Shown here: positions 6,286 through 7,165 of the stretch, piece by piece
Layout of the letters: each line of letters opens with the position of its first letter
How positions within the stretch are numbered: the stretch's first letter is position 1
Assembly (NCBI GenBank): GCA_002353835.1
Contig: DEKL01000072.1
Location: forward strand, 1-7,165
Direction of reading: 5' to 3'
DNA from: Alphaproteobacteria bacterium UBA2723
GTDB lineage: Bacteria > Pseudomonadota > Alphaproteobacteria > RF32 > CAG-239
DNA length: 7,165 nt
Made by a program: the position numbers and the translations under genes
Notes under the pieces: model-generated
Seen by the model: the letters and a program-made list of their open reading frames with translations, nothing else
Database searches by the model: none
Told to the model about the DNA's origin: nothing

Positions 6286-6870
6286 ATGGAAAAAAAAGTT
6301 AAAGCAGTTGAGCAGATTCTAGGAATCATGCAAAACAACGAGAACATCACGATTGCTATCATCGCTCAGGCTCTGCGCGCCCAGTCACTACCGGAGGAAG
6401 TTCACCAGATTCTAGGAATCATGCAGGAGAACAAGATTTCCATTGAGGACATCGCACGTGCTTTGCGCCCAGCGGAGACATTTGACCTCGTGTGCCTGGT
6501 TGACGGCAAGCCCACTCGTGTACCTTTTGAGGAGGGCAAGGACAAGAACCCCATCGGTATCTGCCCCAAGAAGAAGCTGAAGAGCTATCTGTCCCTGGAA
6601 GAAACCGGCATGGTATCGTACCCGGACTTGAGCGAGAAGGACAAGTTGGCTGACGAGGACCTGTGTATCCTCTTCATGGAGATCCGCCCGGAGTTGAACG
6701 AGCGCCTACGCGAACTGGGCAAGCCCATCCTGAGCGGCGACTACTGGATCAACGGCCACGAGCTGTCCGGCATCGGTTACTGGATGGCACGTATCCGCGA
6801 GGACAAGCTGAAGGTGGACTACTACGACGCCCAGCACAAGGCCAAGGTGCGCAAGATTGGTCACCTCTAA
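6286..6870 (+). CDS. Hypothetical protein with duplicated N-terminal helical unit; foreign-looking codon use
   Basis: I cannot name this 194-residue soluble protein. Its N-terminus holds two copies of a helical unit: QILGIMQNNENITIAIIAQALR (10-31) and QILGIMQENKISIEDIARALR (41-61), each resembling a short helix-turn-helix-like piece. The C-terminal half (about 68-194) includes NPIGICPKKKL (88-98), SGDYWINGHE (150-159), GYWMARI (164-170) and a final KVRKIGHL. That order recalls Lcl_C/DUF1566-type C-type-lectin-like domains (GDYWSSTE, then AW, then YVR near the end), but this is a weak, by-eye comparison. There is no signal peptide. No Shine-Dalgarno site precedes the ATG; the leader ends in AT-rich sequence, as is common in Bacteroidota. 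Codons favour GAG, AAG, CTG and CGC, and two 60-base samples (6481-6540, 6601-6660) are each 34/60 GC, well above neighbouring genes. Transfer is likely. It has its own promoter and terminator. Confidence 0.8.
   Translation: MEKKVKAVEQILGIMQNNENITIAIIAQALRAQSLPEEVHQILGIMQENKISIEDIARALRPAETFDLVCLVDGKPTRVPFEEGKDKNPIGICPKKKLKSYLSLEETGMVSYPDLSEKDKLADEDLCILFMEIRPELNERLRELGKPILSGDYWINGHELSGIGYWMARIREDKLKVDYYDAQHKAKVRKIGHL
6313..6425 (+). repeat. In-frame internal direct repeat (20 bp exact, offset 93)
   Basis: The 20 bases at 6313-6332 recur exactly at 6406-6425, encoding QILGIMQ twice, 31 codons apart. The similarity continues at protein level into IAQALR and IARALR, one residue out of register, so the whole helical unit was duplicated. 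The exact 20-bp stretch suggests a fairly recent event or gene conversion. Confidence 0.9.
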
Positions 6871-6880
6871 ACGCTTTCTC

Positions 6881-6917
6881 TCCCCCTTGATTGCTCTGCA
6901 ATCTTGGGGGATTTTTT
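6881..6917 (+). terminator. Rho-independent terminator of the cassette gene
   Basis: The stem TCCCCC-TT-GATTGC pairs with GCAATC-TT-GGGGGA (6881-6894 and 6898-6911), with a 2x2 TT mismatch and the loop TCT, followed by six T (6912-6917). It starts 10 bases after the stop codon. On the opposite strand no T-run follows, so it does not serve the convergent NADAR gene. Confidence 0.9.
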
Positions 6918-6926
6918 ATCCGACAA

Positions 6927-7165
6927 TTACAATTCTTCACGGATTTTCATTAAGATTTTTCCCATGCGATTAAAACCGCTTCCTTCACCAAACCCGCACT
7001 TATAACACACTTCACAAGATTTTATCAGAATAGCGTCACCGGTATCTTTCAACATTTTACAGGCTTCCGGATTTTGTGCAAATTTTGCCTTTAAGCCCTC
7101 TTCCATAATGGCGTATTTATTCTTTTCAAAATCATTTGATTCTAATTTAAAATTATTTAAATTAT
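6927..7165 (-). CDS. NADAR-domain protein (YbiA/DUF1768 family), 5' partial
   Basis: A minus-strand frame is open from the right edge to the TAA at 6927-6929, giving the last 78 residues. The N-terminal part lies outside the window. The visible sequence follows the end of the NADAR domain: YAIMEEGLKAKFAQNPE (residues 17-33 of the visible part), then MLKDTGDAILIKSCE, then GFGEGSGFNRMGKILMKIREEL at the C-terminus. This matches the family pattern KF-Q-N, L-TGD-L-E, WG-G-G-N-LG-LM-R. The tryptophan usual before the glycine is replaced (YKCGFG), so the match is clear but divergent. NADAR enzymes are N-glycosidases. YbiA-type members act on riboflavin-pathway intermediates, and others remove ADP-ribose from guanine in DNA as antitoxins to DarT. 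The visible part cannot decide between them. Codon use (AAA, TTA, GAA) matches the AT-rich backbone, unlike the adjacent cassette gene. Confidence 0.75.
   Translation of the reverse strand, partial: NLNNFKLESNDFEKNKYAIMEEGLKAKFAQNPEACKMLKDTGDAILIKSCEVCYKCGFGEGSGFNRMGKILMKIREEL

Noticed and set aside
6663..6940. Long frames on both strands inside and past the cassette gene
   Set aside because: They are alternative-frame shadows caused by the high GC of the real gene, and they lack ribosome binding sites and recognisable products.

Overview
The window is AT-rich bacterial DNA with canonical Shine-Dalgarno sites (GAGGGG, AAGGAG) and dense housekeeping genes. AnmK and an S66 LD-carboxypeptidase-like enzyme suggest a Gram-negative cell that recycles its murein. 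The GpsA sequence would fit an AT-rich, possibly host-associated alphaproteobacterium, while the TrpRS is closer to the Firmicutes type. The taxon is an inference and I cannot settle it from this window.

Layout. The 3' end of an S66 peptidase gene (+) opens the window and converges, with an 11-base overlap, on a polytopic membrane protein with an HEFTH zinc-protease motif (-). A small single-pass membrane protein with an N-terminal cysteine cluster (+) follows and ends in a clean intrinsic terminator. A minus-strand pair comes next: trpS, followed 6 bases later by a 108-residue protein of unknown function. A 389-base gap without a convincing protein gene separates trpS from anmK (-). This gap holds a good minus-strand promoter just after anmK, a bulged hairpin, a long-stem intrinsic terminator and then the promoter of trpS, so it may encode an RNA of about 260 nt. 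gpsA (+) is divergent from anmK.

After gpsA the character changes. A gene with its own consensus-like promoter, no Shine-Dalgarno site, markedly higher GC and codon use unlike its neighbours, an internal repeat and a strong terminator (6213-6917) looks like an acquired cassette. The window closes with the C-terminal part of a NADAR-domain protein (-), whose 5' end lies beyond the right edge.

Functionally, the core genes cover tryptophan charging, glycerol-3-phosphate supply for phospholipids, and peptidoglycan recycling (the S66 enzyme on muropeptides, AnmK on anhydroMurNAc). They are not one operon. The most interesting parts are the candidate RNA between anmK and trpS, the foreign-looking cassette, and the NADAR gene, since some NADAR proteins are antitoxins paired with a DarT toxin.
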